Below are positions 8,079-17,054 of a DNA stretch of 64,000 bases, piece by piece. Where the stretch lies: positions 62,001-126,000 of the forward strand of contig JAYRWE010000080.1 in the NCBI GenBank assembly GCA_041918175.1, written 5' to 3'. The notes under the pieces were generated by a model, which worked only from the letters and a program-made list of their open reading frames with translations, did no database searches and was not told the DNA's origin. This DNA is from JABWAN01 sp041918175. Its GTDB lineage: Bacteria; Zhuqueibacterota; Zhuqueibacteria; Zhuqueibacterales; Zhuqueibacteraceae. Made by a program: the position numbers and the translations under genes. Numbering within the stretch: the stretch's first letter is position 1; every line of letters starts with the position of its first letter.

Positions 8079-8969
8079 ATGCCCAGCTATCCGTTCATGC
8101 AAGTGGATGCGTTCAGCGAGCGCGCGCTGGAAGGCAATCCGTGCGCGATTGTATTCGAGGCCGATGCGCTCAGTGCGGCAACGATGCAGGCAATTGCGCG
8201 CGAGATGAATCTTTCGGAAACGGCGTTTGTGCGACGTTCGCAGGTCGCAGATTTCGGCGTGCGCTATTTCACGCCCGCGGAGGAGATTCCACTCGCGGGA
8301 CATCCGACGATTGCAACGACGTTTGCGTTGGTTGAAACCGGGCGGCTGCCATTGCGCGGCGATTACACGGCGATCACGTTGGAGTTGCAAGTCGGTCCGA
8401 TTGCGGTGGAGATTTTCGCGCAAGCGGGGAAAGTGCAGCGCGTCGTGATGAGTCAAAAGCAGCCGCGTTTTATGGCGAAATATACAGCAGCGGAAGTGTT
8501 GCCCGCGTTTGGTTTGCGCGCGGAGGAGGCGCTGCCCAATGCGCCAATTCAAACCGTGAGCACGGGCACGCCGCAGTTGATGATTCCGCTGCGTGGTTTG
8601 GAGGCTTTGCAACGCGCGCAGTTGCAGATCGCGGCGTATGAACAGCTCCGCGCGCGCGGCGATTTTTTTAGCCCGCATCTGTTCTGCATGCAAGGCTTCA
8701 CAAGCGCGGGCCAAACCGCGGCGCGACATTTTGGAACGCCGCCCGACACGCTGGAGGATCCTTTCACCGGTTCGGCCACGGGCGGTATGGCGGCGTATTT
8801 GTGGCATTATGGTTTGCTCGCGCAGCCGGCATTTATCGCGGAGCAAGGTCACGGCATGCAGCGTCCGGGACGCGCGTTTGTGGAAGTGGTTGGCCCGCGC
8901 GATAATATTGCGACGGTCAAAGTCGGCGGAAGCGCGGTGACGGTGTTGCGCGGCGAGTTGGTTTTATAA
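8079..8969 (+). CDS. PhzF family isomerase/epimerase
   Basis: This 296-residue protein has the two pseudo-symmetric halves of the PhzF / diaminopimelate-epimerase fold. The catalytic glutamate lies in NLSETAFV, and the substrate-binding motifs LAGHPTIA and DPFTGSATGG are intact. Family members catalyse hydrogen shifts on small carboxylic acids; only a minority make phenazines, and no other phenazine gene is nearby. The ATG at 8079 begins MPSYPFMQVDAF, the normal family start, with GAAAGGA upstream. The open frame reaching back to 8004 overlaps the preceding gene and is not used. Its substrate cannot be inferred. Confidence 0.88.
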   Translation: MPSYPFMQVDAFSERALEGNPCAIVFEADALSAATMQAIAREMNLSETAFVRRSQVADFGVRYFTPAEEIPLAGHPTIATTFALVETGRLPLRGDYTAITLELQVGPIAVEIFAQAGKVQRVVMSQKQPRFMAKYTAAEVLPAFGLRAEEALPNAPIQTVSTGTPQLMIPLRGLEALQRAQLQIAAYEQLRARGDFFSPHLFCMQGFTSAGQTAARHFGTPPDTLEDPFTGSATGGMAAYLWHYGLLAQPAFIAEQGHGMQRPGRAFVEVVGPRDNIATVKVGGSAVTVLRGELVL

Positions 8970-8994
8970 CGGTTCATTTTAGTGAGGAAACGGC

Positions 8995-10605
8995 ATGTCG
9001 TCAAAGCAAGGGTTTCGTATTATTTTTGTTTGTGGGTTGATGCTTGTTGCCAATGTTTCGGCGCAGCGCAAGTCTCAAACAACATATGGCAACGTCGAAG
9101 AGATTACGGCGGCGCAACTCAAAGCATATCTTTCTTTCATCGCGTCCGATGAACTCGAAGGCCGCAATACACCGTCGCGCGGCTTGAACACCGCGGCGCA
9201 ATTTCTCGCGACGCAGCTCATGCGTTTTGGCGCGAAGCCCGCGGGAGAAGATGGCAGCTATTTTCAAACGCTCAAGCTGTCGCAGGTCACGATTGATCCG
9301 AGCATGACGATGGCCGAAGTCAGCGGGCGGACGTGGAAATATGGCGAAGACTTTTTGGCGAATGAAACCGCGGCGCAAGTGAATGGGGCGATGGTTTACA
9401 TCGGCCAGGGTTGGACGAGCAAGTCGGATAGTTTGTTTGCGGATGAGAGCCTTGAGGTGCGCGGGAAAATCATCATCACGCATGCGGGCTTTCCATCGGG
9501 CATGCGCTTTAATCGCGCGGATTGGGAAAGCCCTTCCGGCTATGCGCGGCGGCGCGGTGCGAGTGCGATCATTTATGTGCCCACATTTCAATCGCTCGCC
9601 AATTGGCCGCGCACACGGCAGAACGCGGTGGAGGCGGGCGAGGTCTTTGTGAACAAGTTTCAGGAAGAAGAAGAGCCCGCGGTACCGAATATCACGGCTT
9701 CGGCACAGTTGCTCACGGAAATCTTTCGCAACGAAAGCGAAAGTGCGCAGACGATTTTCAAACGCAGTTTGAGCGGCGAAAAGGGCAAAGCCTTCGCGTT
9801 GAATGCTTCTAAAATTTTGCGTCTCACGGTGGCGGTGAAAACCAAAGCAGAGACAACGCGCAACGTCATTGCGGTGCTCGAAGGCAGCGACAACAAACTC
9901 AAGCAGGAATACGTTGCGCTCGGTGCGCATTATGATCATGTCGGCATTGGGCGAGCCGTGGCGGGCGATTCGATCTACAACGGCGCAGATGACGACGGCT
10001 CCGGCACGACCGCTTTGCTCGCGATCGCCGAAGCTTTTGCGCACGGCGTGCGTCCTAAGCGCTCGCTGCTGTTTGTATGGCACACGGGTGAAGAGCAAGG
10101 CTTGTGGGGCGCAAAATATTTCACGAATAATCCGACCGTGCCGTTAACGCAAATCGTGGCGCAGTTGAACATGGACATGATCGGCCGCAGCAAGAAGCCG
10201 GGCGATACGAACGCTGCGAATGACGCGCTTTCAGGCCCGCACGAGGTGTATGTGATCGGCGCGCAGATGATGAGCACGCAGCTCGGCGAGTTAAGCGAGC
10301 GGGTGAATAAAAACTTTCTGAATCTCGCCTTTAATCCGCGCTATGACGACCCCAAAGATCCGAATCAGTTTTTCTTTCGCAGCGATCATTTTCATTATGC
10401 GCAAAAAGGTATTCCCATCATTTTCTATTTCGACGGCATTCATGAAGACTATCACAAGCCTTCGGATTCCGTGGATAAAATTGATTTCGTAAAATTGGAA
10501 AAAGTCGCGCGCACGATTGGCGCGACGGCGTGGGAGATTGCAAATTTACCAAGCCGGCCAGTGGTTGATAAAAAACTGCCCGAGGAGTTGACGCGAGAGA
10601 GGTAA
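8995..10605 (+). CDS. Secreted M28 family zinc metallopeptidase with PA domain
   Basis: This 536-residue protein starts with a signal peptide ending near ANVSAQ, so it is exported. Residues about 95-260 form a protease-associated (PA) insert. The M28 catalytic core follows, with two-zinc ligand motifs GAHYDHVGIG, YNGADDDGSG, HTGEEQG, NMDMIGR and, near the end, EDYHKPSDSVDKID. These are aminopeptidase-type ligands, so it probably trims peptides in the periplasm or outside the cell. AGGAAA precedes the ATG. It ends 38 bases before the convergent RlmI gene. The substrate could also be an N-terminal pyroglutamyl or glutamate-carboxypeptidase type; the motifs do not separate these. Confidence 0.92.
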   Translation: MSSKQGFRIIFVCGLMLVANVSAQRKSQTTYGNVEEITAAQLKAYLSFIASDELEGRNTPSRGLNTAAQFLATQLMRFGAKPAGEDGSYFQTLKLSQVTIDPSMTMAEVSGRTWKYGEDFLANETAAQVNGAMVYIGQGWTSKSDSLFADESLEVRGKIIITHAGFPSGMRFNRADWESPSGYARRRGASAIIYVPTFQSLANWPRTRQNAVEAGEVFVNKFQEEEEPAVPNITASAQLLTEIFRNESESAQTIFKRSLSGEKGKAFALNASKILRLTVAVKTKAETTRNVIAVLEGSDNKLKQEYVALGAHYDHVGIGRAVAGDSIYNGADDDGSGTTALLAIAEAFAHGVRPKRSLLFVWHTGEEQGLWGAKYFTNNPTVPLTQIVAQLNMDMIGRSKKPGDTNAANDALSGPHEVYVIGAQMMSTQLGELSERVNKNFLNLAFNPRYDDPKDPNQFFFRSDHFHYAQKGIPIIFYFDGIHEDYHKPSDSVDKIDFVKLEKVARTIGATAWEIANLPSRPVVDKKLPEELTRER

Positions 10606-10643
10606 AGTAGAGGGAGTGGCTACGGGGTATCGCGTGGTGCGAC

Positions 10644-11816
10644 TCAGGCGGCCGCCAGCAAAAACGCTTGGAGGTATCTTCCTTCGGGATGATAAATGTT
10701 AATCGGGTGGTCGGGCGCATGGTCGCTATGGCCGAGAATACGCACAGCGCGCTTGGCGTCCACGGCTGCGCCGAACAATATCTTTTGAAAAAGATCGGGC
10801 GAGAGCGGCTGCGAGCAGGAGCAGGTCAACAATAAGCCGCCGGGGTTGAGCAGCTTGAGTGCTTGCAGATTGATGTCTTTGTATGCGCGTGCAGCGCGCT
10901 CTATATCCTTTTGCCGATGTGCAAATGCCGGCGGATCGAGAATGATGAGATCGAACTTCTGCGTGGTGCTGCGGAGAAAGTAAAACAAATCTGCCGCGAC
11001 AAAATCTTCCGGCGCGACGGGCAAGTTGTTGAGCACGAAATTCTCTTTCGCCAGTTGCATGGCGGCATTGGAAGAATCCACGGACACAACGCGAGCCGCG
11101 CCCGCGGCTTTTGCATAAACCGAGAAGGCGCCGGTATAACAAAACCCATTGAGCACAGCCCGCCCCTGTGCATGCTGCGCCACCCATCGCCGATTTTCTC
11201 TTTGATCTAAAAAGAATCCCGTCTTCTGCCCTTCCCGCACGTTCACGTTGAAACGCAAGTTGTTCTCTGCAATGACAATATGCTGTGGCGGCTCTTCGCC
11301 GGCGAGCAAGCGCAGCGTGGGTTGCAATCCTTCTTCTTGCAAAGCCGCGCCAGTGCTGCGCTCAAAAATGCCTCGCGGCTGAAGCAGGTCTTGCAGACAT
11401 GCGATGATTGTCGCGCTCTCCCGCACCATACCGAGCGTGCTCATTTGCACAACGAGATAATCGCCGTACTTGTCCACGATCAAACCCGGCAAGCCATCGC
11501 CTTCGGCGTTGATGAGACGAAACGCATTCGCATGAGGCGCGACGAGGCGCTGCCGCAATTGATACGCTTGCGCGATTTTGCGTGCGAAGAAGTTATGATC
11601 GACCGGCTCCTCCTCCCACGTGAGCATGCGACAAACGATTTGTGACGCGGAATTATAAAAACCGCGACCGATGAACGTATTGTCCGCAGCATGAACGGCG
11701 ATGACTTCGCCTGCTTGGGCATTGCCTTCGATGCGCGCGACCGCGCCGGAAAAGATCCACGGATGAAAGCGACGCACGGAGCGCTCGCGCTCGGGCTTGA
11801 GAAAAAGTTTGATCAT
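10644..11816 (-). CDS. rlmI: Class I SAM-dependent rRNA (cytosine-C5) methyltransferase, RlmI-like
   Basis: This 390-residue protein has an N-terminal PUA-like RNA-binding domain (RRFHPWIFSGAV, about residues 1-75), a middle domain, and a Rossmann methyltransferase. SAM-binding motif I is FCYTGAFSVYAKAAGA, the acidic ribose-binding residue follows in VVSVDSS, motif IV is ILDPPAF, and the cysteine motif LLTCSCS supplies the likely nucleophile. RlmI methylates C1962 of 23S rRNA in E. coli; related proteins act on other cytosines. It runs opposite to the M28 gene and lies 25 bases downstream of ppk2 in the same direction, so the two may be co-transcribed. Confidence 0.88.
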   Translation of the reverse strand: MIKLFLKPERERSVRRFHPWIFSGAVARIEGNAQAGEVIAVHAADNTFIGRGFYNSASQIVCRMLTWEEEPVDHNFFARKIAQAYQLRQRLVAPHANAFRLINAEGDGLPGLIVDKYGDYLVVQMSTLGMVRESATIIACLQDLLQPRGIFERSTGAALQEEGLQPTLRLLAGEEPPQHIVIAENNLRFNVNVREGQKTGFFLDQRENRRWVAQHAQGRAVLNGFCYTGAFSVYAKAAGAARVVSVDSSNAAMQLAKENFVLNNLPVAPEDFVAADLFYFLRSTTQKFDLIILDPPAFAHRQKDIERAARAYKDINLQALKLLNPGGLLLTCSCSQPLSPDLFQKILFGAAVDAKRAVRILGHSDHAPDHPINIYHPEGRYLQAFLLAAA

Positions 11817-11841
11817 TGCTTGCCTGGAAATTTTATGCAGT

Positions 11842-12645
11842 TCACGCGATCTTGAGCTTGCTCCACTCCGCGGGCGCGGCGGGAAATTTCATGTTCAAAT
11901 TCTCCAACGCTTCGATCATGGTTGTGGCGAGCACGAGGTTGCGGTACCATTTGCGATTCGCCGGAACGATATACCACGGCGCCCACTCTGTGCTCGTTTT
12001 GCTCAGTGCCTCTTCGTAGGCCGCCATGTAATCGTCCCACCGTTTGCGCTCTTCCAAATCACCGGGGTTGAACTTCCAGCGTTTTTGCGGATCATCCAAA
12101 CGCGCCTGCAAGCGCTGCGCTTGCTCTTCTTTGTCAATGTTCAGATAAAACTTTAGAATGGTCGTGCCCTCTGCCGCAAGCATGCGTTCGAAATGGTTGA
12201 TCTGTTCATAGCGTTGGCTCCAAACTTCTTGCGGCGCGAGATTGTGCACACGCACCACGAGCACGTCTTCATAATGGCTGCGATTGAACACAACAATTTC
12301 GCCTTTGCCCGGCACGCGTTGATGCACGCGCCACAAGTAATCGCGATCCAACTCGTCCGGCGTGGGCTTCTTAAACGAAACGATGTGCACGCCCTGCGGA
12401 TTCACGCCTTCAAACACGTCTCGAATTGCGCCGTCTTTGCCGCCGGTATCCATGGCTTGCAGTACGATGAGCACTTTGTGTTTGTGCTCGGCATAGAGCA
12501 CTTCTTGCAATTCATCAATGCGCTGATTCAATTTGAGCAAAAGCGCTTTGCCTTCTTCTTTGTTCTCTTGGAACTCCGCTTTGTCGTTGGGATCCCATTC
12601 TTTGAGCTGCACTGTGCTGCCGGGTTTGACACGATAGGTTTTCAT
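11842..12645 (-). CDS. ppk2: Polyphosphate kinase 2 family protein
   Basis: This 267-residue protein is a single-domain PPK2, which transfers phosphate between polyphosphate and nucleotides. The Walker A-like loop is AMDTGGKDGAIRDVF, the Walker B-like motif is VFNRSHYEDVLVVRVH, and the lid and base-binding region contains WKFNPGDLEERKRWDDY. Class I (NDP), II (NMP) and III (both) cannot be separated safely by eye. The N-terminal KEWDPNDKAEF is usual for this group. GAGGAGC is positioned upstream of the ATG on the minus strand. The rlmI gene follows. Confidence 0.9.
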   Translation of the reverse strand: MKTYRVKPGSTVQLKEWDPNDKAEFQENKEEGKALLLKLNQRIDELQEVLYAEHKHKVLIVLQAMDTGGKDGAIRDVFEGVNPQGVHIVSFKKPTPDELDRDYLWRVHQRVPGKGEIVVFNRSHYEDVLVVRVHNLAPQEVWSQRYEQINHFERMLAAEGTTILKFYLNIDKEEQAQRLQARLDDPQKRWKFNPGDLEERKRWDDYMAAYEEALSKTSTEWAPWYIVPANRKWYRNLVLATTMIEALENLNMKFPAAPAEWSKLKIA

Positions 12646-12789
12646 GTGGCTCCTCGGTTATGATAAACAAAAGATGCTTTCGCACACCGACAATGTGCTC
12701 AACTCAATTCTGAATGTCAAGCCGCGTGCGCCTGCGGCTCCTGCAAAGTTTGCGCTTGAAGATCGCCAGGCTTTGGCTTACCTTTGTGC

Positions 12790-13218
12790 ATGGAAATGGA
12801 ACGACTCAAAAATATCGTGCAGCGCCATGCGCAAATCAACGCGGCGTACCTCTTCGGCACGGCTGCGAGAAACAAGCTGCGGCCCAATAGTGATATTGAC
12901 GTCGCGCTTTTATTGGCCGAGCCGTTTACGCACGAAGAAATGGAAACGGTGCACACGAAGGTGCTCAATGAGATCGAAGCCGCGTTTCATCGCGAAGCGG
13001 ATGTGAAGATTCTCAACACGCTGGAGCACTTGCCGCTGATTCAGGAAATCATCTCAAAGGGCGTTTTGCTCTGTGATCGCGATCCGGCGACGCGCAAAGC
13101 CTTCGTGGTGAAAAAAAATCTTGAGTACATAGATTTCTTGCCGCACTATGAGCGGATGTTGAATGTTTATCGAGAAAGGCTGAGGCAACGTGGTCGCACA
13201 GAATCTCGTCTTGAATAA
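12790..13218 (+). CDS. MntA-type nucleotidyltransferase antitoxin
   Basis: This 142-residue protein is a minimal nucleotidyltransferase. YLFGTAARNKLRPNSDIDVAL carries the G-T then D-x-D pattern of the MntA antitoxins. In characterised HepT-MntA pairs the antitoxin AMPylates HepT on a tyrosine near its catalytic site. Its tail extends past the catalytic domain and overlaps the HepT-like gene by 29 bases, as expected of a type VII module. The first in-frame ATG (12790) is used; no strong ribosome site precedes it, and ATG 12796 is possible. The usual GS is GT here, a tolerated variant. Confidence 0.82.
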   Translation: MEMERLKNIVQRHAQINAAYLFGTAARNKLRPNSDIDVALLLAEPFTHEEMETVHTKVLNEIEAAFHREADVKILNTLEHLPLIQEIISKGVLLCDRDPATRKAFVVKKNLEYIDFLPHYERMLNVYRERLRQRGRTESRLE

Positions 13219-13609
13219 AATCATTTTAATTCGGCAAGCAGTGACGCGCATTCGCTCGCGCAGGCATTTAAGCGAAGCGCAGTTCCTGCAAGATGCCGAT
13301 GCGCAGGACGTAGTGCTCTTCAACTTTCAGATCGCAATCCAAGGTTGCCTAGATCTTGCGGATCATCTCATTTCCGACGAAGAATGGGGTATACCGGGAA
13401 GCTTTGGCGAGGCCATGGACAAGCTTGCGGAGCATGGTTTGTTTTCAATGGAGGCGGCGGAACTCTACAAAAAGATGGGGCGCTTTCGCAATCTCATTGT
13501 GCATGGCTACGCGCGCGTCGATATGCGGGAGGTTTATAAAATCATGAGCACCGGCCCTGAAAGCATCGAAAAATACGCAGAGGCATTTGCGGCGTATTGC
13601 AAACTTTAA
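13190..13609 (+). CDS. HepT-like RNase toxin (DUF86)
   Basis: This 139-residue all-helical HEPN protein contains the catalytic R-x4-H-x-Y signature as RNLIVHGYARVD. The GTG start at 13190 lies inside the end of the MntA gene, so the two are translationally coupled. HepT proteins cleave RNA (tRNA in some cases) and are silenced by MntA. The HEPN core LFNFQIAIQGCLDLADHLIS is well preserved and the tyrosine target of AMPylation is present, so the pair looks functional. Confidence 0.85.
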   Translation: MVAQNLVLNKIILIRQAVTRIRSRRHLSEAQFLQDADAQDVVLFNFQIAIQGCLDLADHLISDEEWGIPGSFGEAMDKLAEHGLFSMEAAELYKKMGRFRNLIVHGYARVDMREVYKIMSTGPESIEKYAEAFAAYCKL

Positions 13610-13720
13610 AGCTGCTCCAACCTTCGTTACAACTTCCTCTCGCTTTGCTCCTCCTCAAATTCCTCGCAGCGCATTGTCGTTCCCAACCTTCTCCCACACT
13701 TTCTTTTCTTCAAAAAGAAA

Positions 13721-13748
13721 AAGCCCCGCGGATTGCTCCACGGGGCTT
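13721..13748 (-). terminator. Rho-independent terminator of the TonB receptor gene
   Basis: AAGCCCCGCGG pairs with CCACGGGGCTT around a short loop. Read on the minus strand it is followed by TTTTTCTTTTTG. It lies 27 bases past the receptor stop codon. Confidence 0.85.
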
Positions 13749-13775
13749 CAGCCAAATCTAAACTAAAACTTCAAA

Positions 13776-16577
13776 TCAGAACGTGTAATTCAACCGCGCA
13801 AGCGCGAGGCGACCGAGCAATGGCGCGCCGATGAATTCGCGGTGTTCATTATCCAGCAAGTTTTGCACGGTCACGTCGAGGCTCATGCCCGGTGCGAACT
13901 TGCCGAGGTCATAGCCGGCGCCGACATCGAGCAGGAAGTAGCTGCGCACGTCGCCGATATACGGACCGGAACGCACGGGGAAGCCATCGGAATAGCGGCC
14001 CGAAGCGTTGAAGTTAATGCCTCGTGGCACGGTGTAGCTAAAGCCGGTCTTGAATTTGAATTTTGGTGCATTGAGCGCAACGGCCAAACTGGTGTTGGTT
14101 TCATCGAGTTCTTCGTTGTCAAAGAAATCGTCGCTCACATAAGACATGTTGCCGAAGAAATTCAAACGGCTGGAGGCGATGATTTGCACGGAAGCATCGA
14201 CGCCGTAGAAGTCGACTTTACCAAAATTACGATAGGTGAGCAAAAGCTCGGGAGCTTTGCCCGCGCCGAGATCGTTTTCGGTTGGAACCACCAGCGCAAC
14301 CGGCGTGGAGGCGCTGGGTAAATTACGCGCGGCCAAACCGGCAATCACCGTAGCAGCGGCTTGCGGCGTGATACCACCTTGAGCCAAAGCTCCTTTCAAC
14401 ACGGCGTTGGCATCAATACCTGCAGCCATTGCAGCGGTGAGATCGGAAAGCAACGTGGGTACGAGCACAAACGGCGTTTCGACGAGCAGCGGACCAACGA
14501 AGTTTTCACGCGTGGTGTAATAGCCGTCAACTGCGAACAGCACACGATTGCCGAACAAACCTTTGTAACCGGCTTCGAGCGTGGAAGAAATCGTGGCTTC
14601 GAGCGGATCGATGTTCGCGACATCGGAAATGCGATTGATTTGGCGTGTGGAGAGATCCAACATGCCTAACACGCCTTTGGAAAATCCTTGCACGTTGGTG
14701 CTTGCCGGTGAGAGCAAAGCAACGAGCGCGGCAATGTTGGCGTCGGGGAATTGATTCAACGGCGCAGGCAACAGGGTTTTGAGCACAGGAACCGGAATCG
14801 CCGCGATGCCGGCATACACGGAGCCGTACACCGAGTTAAGCGGCAAACCGACCGGTTGTTTCGCGCCGAGGGTCGCCGGATTCAAGCTCGTGGCAACCAA
14901 GTCGGTGCCAGCCAGTGCGGAATAAGCGGCATTGCGTTCGAAATTATAGCCAAACGCTGCGCCGCGACCGCGCACAAAGAGCGGCAAGGCCGCGCTCGGC
15001 GCCGCCGCAATGATATCCAGAAACTGCGAGTTGTTGCCGGGAGAAGAAAACGCGCGGTTATACGTCGCGCGGAAGGTGTGCGAGGGACTGGCTTTGAACA
15101 CTGCCGCCACGCGGGGGGAGAGGCGAAACTCTTCTTGAATGTTGTTGTAATCGCCGCGCAACGCAACGGTCAAATCAAATTTGGCCGCGAGGCCGAGCGT
15201 GGTTTGCAAATATCCGCCATACTCTTTGATTTGGTCATTCTCTTCGTTGCGGCCGTAAATCGTACCTTTCGTATCGGGCGTGATGATGTCCATATCCGCG
15301 CCGACAATGACTTTGTGGCGATTGTTCGAAAGGCTGAAATCATACTGCGCTTGCGCGTTGATCAACTGCGAATTGTCAACCACCTTTGCGCCGGTGCCAT
15401 ACACAAACGAATCACCCGCGTCGTTGCGGTTGATATACGTTTGCGCAAAGAAGTTGCCTGATTGCAAACGAAGCTGGCCGTAGGAATAGCCGAAGTCAAT
15501 GGCCTGCAACGTTCCGATACCGGAGAGCACCGTTGCATCCAGCGCGGAAATGCCACCGTTCGCGGTCAACGAGGTGCGATCGCTCAAACGATATTGCAAC
15601 ATACCGTTGAAGTTGTACTTTTCATAGCCATAGTCGCGTTCTTTCACATCGCTGAGCAACTGCGTTTGATCGAGCGGATTGTAGGGGTTCAATTCCCAAT
15701 CATCCGCTTTCGCGTATTGGCCGGTGATTTTATAGCCGAGTTTGCTGCTCATTGTACCGGCTTGGCGGAAGGAGGCATACATCGAAGAACGTTCGCCGCC
15801 GCCAATGGAGACGGAAGTACCGGGACTGGTGAAAGGGTTTTTGGTGATGTAGTGAATGACGCCGGCATCAACGCCTGCGCCGTAAAGCGCGGAACCCGGG
15901 CCGCGCACGACTTCCACGCGTTCGAGATCAATGCTCGCGTTCGGCATGATCGAATGCAGATTCACGCCGAGCGAAGCAACCGCGGCTTGGCGATAATCGG
16001 TGAGCACATAGGTCGCGCCCGAGAAGGCATTGTTGAAGCCGCGCAGCACGATCTCTTCGCGATCGATACCGGTCTTCGCCATATCCACGCCGGTAATGTT
16101 CGTCAGCACAGCCTGCGCCGAGGGCGAAACCACATGCCGCATTTCCGCAGCCTCGAGCACGGAAATCGCCGCCGGAGCATTGAGAATTTTTTCTTCCTGA
16201 CGCGAAGCCGAAACCACAACCGCGTCCAAATCAATTCCCGCAGGAGCCAACGCCAGATCAATAGTCTTCGATTCGCCTGCGGCCAAGCTTACATTCGGCA
16301 TCACCTTCTTTTCATAGCCGATGTAGGACACCGAAACCAAATACGTTCCGGCGGACAAACCTTTCACTTCGAAACCTCCGGTGCTATTCGCCGCGGCACC
16401 CGTAGAAGCGCCTCCGGCAGAAGTCACCAGCACATTCGCTCCGGGCAGCGCCTCTCCCGTCTGCGCATCCGTGACTTTGCCTTTGATGCTCGCGGTTTGC
16501 GCGAAGGCGGAGCCACAGGCCAGCAAGAGTGCAAGCCCGAAGATTGACAACTGCGATAGCCTGGAACGAGCTACCAT
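13776..16577 (-). CDS. TonB-dependent outer-membrane receptor with N-terminal carboxypeptidase-like domain
   Basis: This 933-residue protein starts with a signal peptide ending near CGSAFAQ. A carboxypeptidase-regulatory-like beta domain follows (KGKVTDAQTGEALPGANVLV), which is typical of Bacteroidota-like receptors. Then come the plug domain (ISVLEAAEMRHV, DREEIVLRGFNNAFSG, DLERVEVVRGPGSALYG) and a 22-strand barrel ending in ARLNYTF with a terminal phenylalanine. Such receptors import scarce ligands across the outer membrane using TonB energy. No SusD partner is adjacent, so a glycan role is not supported; siderophore or another small ligand is open. AGGGAGGA precedes the ATG at good spacing. 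The long 5' leader contains a stable hairpin (16620-16652) and a copy of the structured repeat element. Confidence 0.93.
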   Translation of the reverse strand: MVARSRLSQLSIFGLALLLACGSAFAQTASIKGKVTDAQTGEALPGANVLVTSAGGASTGAAANSTGGFEVKGLSAGTYLVSVSYIGYEKKVMPNVSLAAGESKTIDLALAPAGIDLDAVVVSASRQEEKILNAPAAISVLEAAEMRHVVSPSAQAVLTNITGVDMAKTGIDREEIVLRGFNNAFSGATYVLTDYRQAAVASLGVNLHSIMPNASIDLERVEVVRGPGSALYGAGVDAGVIHYITKNPFTSPGTSVSIGGGERSSMYASFRQAGTMSSKLGYKITGQYAKADDWELNPYNPLDQTQLLSDVKERDYGYEKYNFNGMLQYRLSDRTSLTANGGISALDATVLSGIGTLQAIDFGYSYGQLRLQSGNFFAQTYINRNDAGDSFVYGTGAKVVDNSQLINAQAQYDFSLSNNRHKVIVGADMDIITPDTKGTIYGRNEENDQIKEYGGYLQTTLGLAAKFDLTVALRGDYNNIQEEFRLSPRVAAVFKASPSHTFRATYNRAFSSPGNNSQFLDIIAAAPSAALPLFVRGRGAAFGYNFERNAAYSALAGTDLVATSLNPATLGAKQPVGLPLNSVYGSVYAGIAAIPVPVLKTLLPAPLNQFPDANIAALVALLSPASTNVQGFSKGVLGMLDLSTRQINRISDVANIDPLEATISSTLEAGYKGLFGNRVLFAVDGYYTTRENFVGPLLVETPFVLVPTLLSDLTAAMAAGIDANAVLKGALAQGGITPQAAATVIAGLAARNLPSASTPVALVVPTENDLGAGKAPELLLTYRNFGKVDFYGVDASVQIIASSRLNFFGNMSYVSDDFFDNEELDETNTSLAVALNAPKFKFKTGFSYTVPRGINFNASGRYSDGFPVRSGPYIGDVRSYFLLDVGAGYDLGKFAPGMSLDVTVQNLLDNEHREFIGAPLLGRLALARLNYTF

Positions 16578-16619
16578 GTGTTTCCTCCCTAAAGCTTAGG
16601 GTGAGTAACGGACAACGAT

Positions 16620-16652
16620 GCCGGAGCGTTCGTACCTCACAAACGTTCCGGC
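16620..16652 (-). promoter_or_regulatory. 11-bp stem hairpin in the 5' leader of the TonB receptor gene
   Basis: GCCGGAGCGTT (16620-16630) and AACGTTCCGGC (16642-16652) are complementary over 11 positions, with one G-T wobble and an 11-base loop. It lies about 43 bases upstream of the start codon. No U-run follows, so it is not an obvious terminator. It may be a leader regulatory stem or a protein-binding site. Confidence 0.5.
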
Positions 16653-16889
16653 TCTTGATTAAGTTAGACCGAAACAACACACGACACGAAAAAAATTATG
16701 ACCTCTGAGCATAAGTTTTAAGGGGAGGGGCACCAATCGACGCAAGAAAAATAGCAAGCCGGATTTACAAGCGCAAGGAGAAAGATGCCGAAGCCCTCGT
16801 GTCCTTGCCCTCCGCGCGCAGCCACCGGCACTGCAAAACGGCGGCGGCATAACGCAATAACCTTCACCCATTGGCTTTTTCTTTTGCTC

Positions 16890-16983
16890 TGTCGCTGCGC
16901 GTTCTTGCGTGTCATCTCCGCTTGTTTACCGAGGTGGCCTTTGCAAGCGAGCTGACTTCAAAGCGATGGCCTCCTGCCGCCGC
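16890..16983 (-). ncRNA. Structured repeated leader element, copy 2
   Basis: On the minus strand this reads as the 7286-7379 element with very few changes. The TCGCT/AGCGA, GTC/GAC and CTCGCTTG/CAAGCGGAG pairings are preserved. It points toward the TonB receptor gene, whose start lies 312 bases downstream. The region between the receptor and the amidohydrolase holds no supported gene. Confidence 0.45.
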
Positions 16984-17054
16984 ACTGATATTTTCCAACG
17001 CAGCGTCTAGCGTTTCCGCGTATTCGTCAATCTGTGGAAACAACAAACTTGAGC

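Noticed and set aside
8079..8969. Phenazine biosynthesis locus
   Set aside because: Only a PhzF-family gene is present. None of the other phenazine genes is nearby, and most family members have other roles.
14751..16547. Plus-strand open frames opposite the TonB receptor
   Set aside because: The minus-strand receptor explains the region completely with signal peptide, plug and barrel motifs. The opposite frames are arginine- and histidine-rich shadows.
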